Shown here one piece after another: positions 5,171 through 6,730 of a stretch of DNA of 6,730 bases. Position numbers and translations under genes: made by a program. This DNA comes from Butyrivibrio sp. Lineage in GTDB: Bacteria; Bacillota_A; Clostridia; Lachnospirales; Lachnospiraceae. The stretch covers positions 1 to 6,730 of the forward strand of contig JAILOW010000148.1 of the NCBI GenBank assembly GCA_024690635.1, read 5' to 3'. Position 1 is the first letter of the stretch. Every line of letters starts with the position of its first letter. A model generated the notes under the pieces. It was not told the DNA's origin, made no database searches, and saw only the letters and a program-made list of their open reading frames with translations.

Positions 5171-5916
5171 AGGCTAAGGGAATTAAAAAATCATTTAACG
5201 GTCTGGACATCTTAAAGGGTGTGGACCTTCATATCGATAAAGGTGATGTGGACGTCATCCTTGGAGAGAGCGGTTCAGGAAAAACAACACTGCTTCGCTG
5301 CATAGACTTTCTGGAGGAAGCAGATGAGGGCACCATCAGTATCGGAGATCTTACGGTGGACTGCAGACGGGCATCCAAGTCCGAGGAGGTAAAGCTTAGA
5401 AGAAAGATGAGCTTTGTGTTCCAGAACTACGGACTTTTCCAGAACAAGACAGCTCTTGAAAACGTAATGCTGGGCCTTGATGTTGTAAGAAAAGTTCCCA
5501 AGGCTGAGGCCAGGGAAAGGGCGCTGGCAGCCATCGAGAAGGTTGGCCTTCTTGACAGAGCTGACCACTATCCCTCACAGCTTTCAGGCGGACAGCAGCA
5601 GAGGATAGGAATAGCAAGGGCGTTTGTTACTGAACCTGAGGTTATTCTCCTGGATGAGCCCACAGCTTCACTGGATCCCGGTCTTGTTGGGGAAGTATTA
5701 AGGACCATTGAAGAACTGGCAAAATCCGGAGTGACCATGCTTATCGTCACCCATGAGCTTTCATTTGCCCAGAGGGTATCAACCAATACGATGTTCATGC
5801 ATAACGGGGTGATCCTGGAAAAGGCGCCCACAAAAGAGTTCTTTAACAATCCCAAGAAAGACGAAACAATCGAGTTCTTGAGAAAATCCAGCGCAGATTA
5901 CAGCTACATGATCTAA
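5164..5916 (+). CDS. Polar-amino-acid-type ABC transporter ATP-binding protein
   Basis: This 250-residue cytoplasmic ATPase powers import through the two permeases. All nucleotide-binding motifs are intact: Walker A GESGSGKT (34-41), Q-loop Gln87 in FVFQNYGLF, signature LSGGQQQR (140-147), Walker B VILLDEPTA (160-168, Asp164 and Glu165), D-loop ASLD (168-171) and switch His197 in VTHE. The length and the N-F-x-L-F Q-loop context match the HisP/GlnQ group, which normally pairs with family 3 binding proteins and HisM/HisQ permeases. Walker A has Glu where this group usually has Pro (GPSGSGKS/T), a minor change. GAGAGGA (5147-5153) lies ten bases before the ATG, and the start overlaps the preceding permease stop. 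The gene is complete. Confidence 0.95.
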   Translation: MLEAKGIKKSFNGLDILKGVDLHIDKGDVDVILGESGSGKTTLLRCIDFLEEADEGTISIGDLTVDCRRASKSEEVKLRRKMSFVFQNYGLFQNKTALENVMLGLDVVRKVPKAEARERALAAIEKVGLLDRADHYPSQLSGGQQQRIGIARAFVTEPEVILLDEPTASLDPGLVGEVLRTIEELAKSGVTMLIVTHELSFAQRVSTNTMFMHNGVILEKAPTKEFFNNPKKDETIEFLRKSSADYSYMI

Positions 5917-5942
5917 CTATAAATTACGGGAGGAGAAATAAA

Positions 5943-6730
5943 ATGAGCCATACACAGAAACTTGCAGAACTTATTTCGGGAATCAAGTACGAGGACCTTC
6001 CTGCTTCAGTTGTTGAGCAGGTAAAGAGACTTACAATCCATACAGTTGGTGTTTCCGTGGCATCAAGCCCCATCAGCACCACAAAGACAGCCATCAAGCT
6101 TGCAGAAGCAAACGGTGGAAAAGAGGAAGCTACAATCTGGGGAGGTCATGGCAAAAAGGTTCCCGCTGAGCTTGCAGCCTTTGCCAATGCCACACAGGCA
6201 GACGTTCTTGACTGGGAGGACTGCTCCTGGACAGGCCACCCTTCAGCAGGCGCTATAGCAGCAGCTTTCACAGTAGCTGAGGCAAGACACAAAACAGGTA
6301 AGGACTATATCACAGCTGTGGCAGCAGCTTATGAGGGCTATCAGAGAGTTGCTTCATCGGTTTCTCCCAGCGGCAATTATCTTAAGAACCATTCCTGGGG
6401 ACTTAGCAGCTGGCAGATCTTCGGATCAACCTTTGCGGCAGCAAAGCTCTTCGGGCTTGACGCAGATAAGACCAATCAGGCAGTTGGCGCAACAGTTTAT
6501 GCTACGCCCGTAGCTGTAGGCCTTCACGCAGCAGGCCCCGCAAAGTCTGATATCTATCACTTCGCTCACGGAACAGATGCCTACAGCGGAATCTTTGCAG
6601 CCAAGATCGCAGAGGCCGGATTTGATAACGGCAGGGATTATCTTGACGGCCAGATCGGCTATTGGAGCACCGTTTCCGATCAGCACGACGATGCCTGGTT
6701 CAGAAGAAAGCTTAGGGACGACAACTGGCT
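5943..6730 (+). CDS. MmgE/PrpD-family enzyme, N-terminal 262 residues (cut by window end)
   Basis: The frame from ATG 5943 is open to the window end, covering somewhat more than half of a family usually near 450 residues. The ribosome site GGGAGGAG (5928-5935) lies seven bases before the start and 12 bases after the ATPase stop, placing the gene in the same operon. Family features in order are an N-terminal helix LAELISGIKYEDLPASVVEQ (7-26), HTVGVSVAS, a TIWGG..KVPAELAAFANAT segment (64-84), LDWEDCSWTGHPSAGAIAA (89-107, with Asp90, Asp93 and His99), TAVAAAYEGYQR (124-135), NHSWGL (149-154), and AAKLFGLDADKTNQAVGA (166-183). The family includes 2-methylcitrate dehydratase, cis-aconitate decarboxylase and iminodisuccinate epimerase, so the reaction cannot be fixed from family alone. 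The region 200-216 is divergent: His206 seems to replace the usual active-site Lys. Here the enzyme probably acts on the imported ligand. Confidence 0.87.
   Translation, partial: MSHTQKLAELISGIKYEDLPASVVEQVKRLTIHTVGVSVASSPISTTKTAIKLAEANGGKEEATIWGGHGKKVPAELAAFANATQADVLDWEDCSWTGHPSAGAIAAAFTVAEARHKTGKDYITAVAAAYEGYQRVASSVSPSGNYLKNHSWGLSSWQIFGSTFAAAKLFGLDADKTNQAVGATVYATPVAVGLHAAGPAKSDIYHFAHGTDAYSGIFAAKIAEAGFDNGRDYLDGQIGYWSTVSDQHDDAWFRRKLRDDNW

Noticed and set aside
6046..6686. Other-frame open stretches within the MmgE/PrpD gene
   Set aside because: They lie wholly inside a well-supported family gene, have no ribosome sites and give compositionally odd translations.
1..6730. CRISPR array, tRNA or rRNA genes, phage or transposase genes
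   Set aside because: No regularly spaced repeats, no tRNA-like cloverleaf or rRNA stretch, and no recognisable transposase, integrase or phage protein were seen on either strand.

Overview
The window looks like chromosomal DNA of a low-to-mid GC Firmicute, most likely an anaerobic gut or rumen clostridium of the Lachnospiraceae type. The basis is strong GGAGG ribosome-binding sites, heavy AGA/AGG/ATA codon use, and a polar-amino-acid-type ABC operon with overlapping genes. The family assignment is an impression from codon style and protein flavour, not a computed result.

Left part (1-1040). The window opens in the last 53 codons of what looks like a MATE-type efflux protein (1-162). A spacer of about 350 bases (163-517) follows, with no convincing gene but with repeats built on the 8-mer CCGACGCA. 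Next is a gene remnant (518-819): the N-terminal part of a family 5 (nickel/peptide-type) substrate-binding protein, missing its signal peptide and joined after about 67 codons to an unrelated-looking tail in another frame. A long, nearly continuous hairpin with a T-run (843-908) is a convincing rightward terminator that closes this decayed unit.

Middle (1048-1674). A complete single-gene unit encodes a 208-residue SGNH/GDSL hydrolase resembling the arylesterase/acyltransferase group, with a plausible promoter of its own.

Right part (1689-6730). One rightward operon fills the rest. It begins with a good sigma-A promoter (TTTACA, 17 bp, CATAAT). A perfect LysR-type dyad (ATAA-N7-TTAT) is centred about 65 bp upstream of the expected transcription start. 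The genes in order are an Old Yellow Enzyme-type flavin reductase (1791-2858), a family 3 substrate-binding lipoprotein (2896-3765), two HisM/HisQ-type permeases (3793-4488, 4481-5170), an ABC ATPase (5164-5916) and the first 262 codons of an MmgE/PrpD-family enzyme (5943 onward, cut by the window end). The last three junctions are short overlaps or a 26-base gap with strong Shine-Dalgarno sites, so the genes are very likely co-transcribed.

How the genes may work together. The transporter has the architecture of an amino acid importer. Its binding protein keeps the arginine that normally holds the ligand carboxylate, but appears to lack the aspartate that normally holds the alpha-amino group. 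The flanking enzymes belong to families that act on activated C=C bonds (flavin ene-reductase) and on citrate/aconitate-like or amino-dicarboxylate compounds (MmgE/PrpD). The dyad matches the consensus of the citrate-sensing LysR regulator CcpC. I infer a pathway that imports and converts an unsaturated or dehydratable di- or tricarboxylate, or a substituted amino-dicarboxylate. The substrate is not determined by the sequence. This cassette is the most interesting part of the window.
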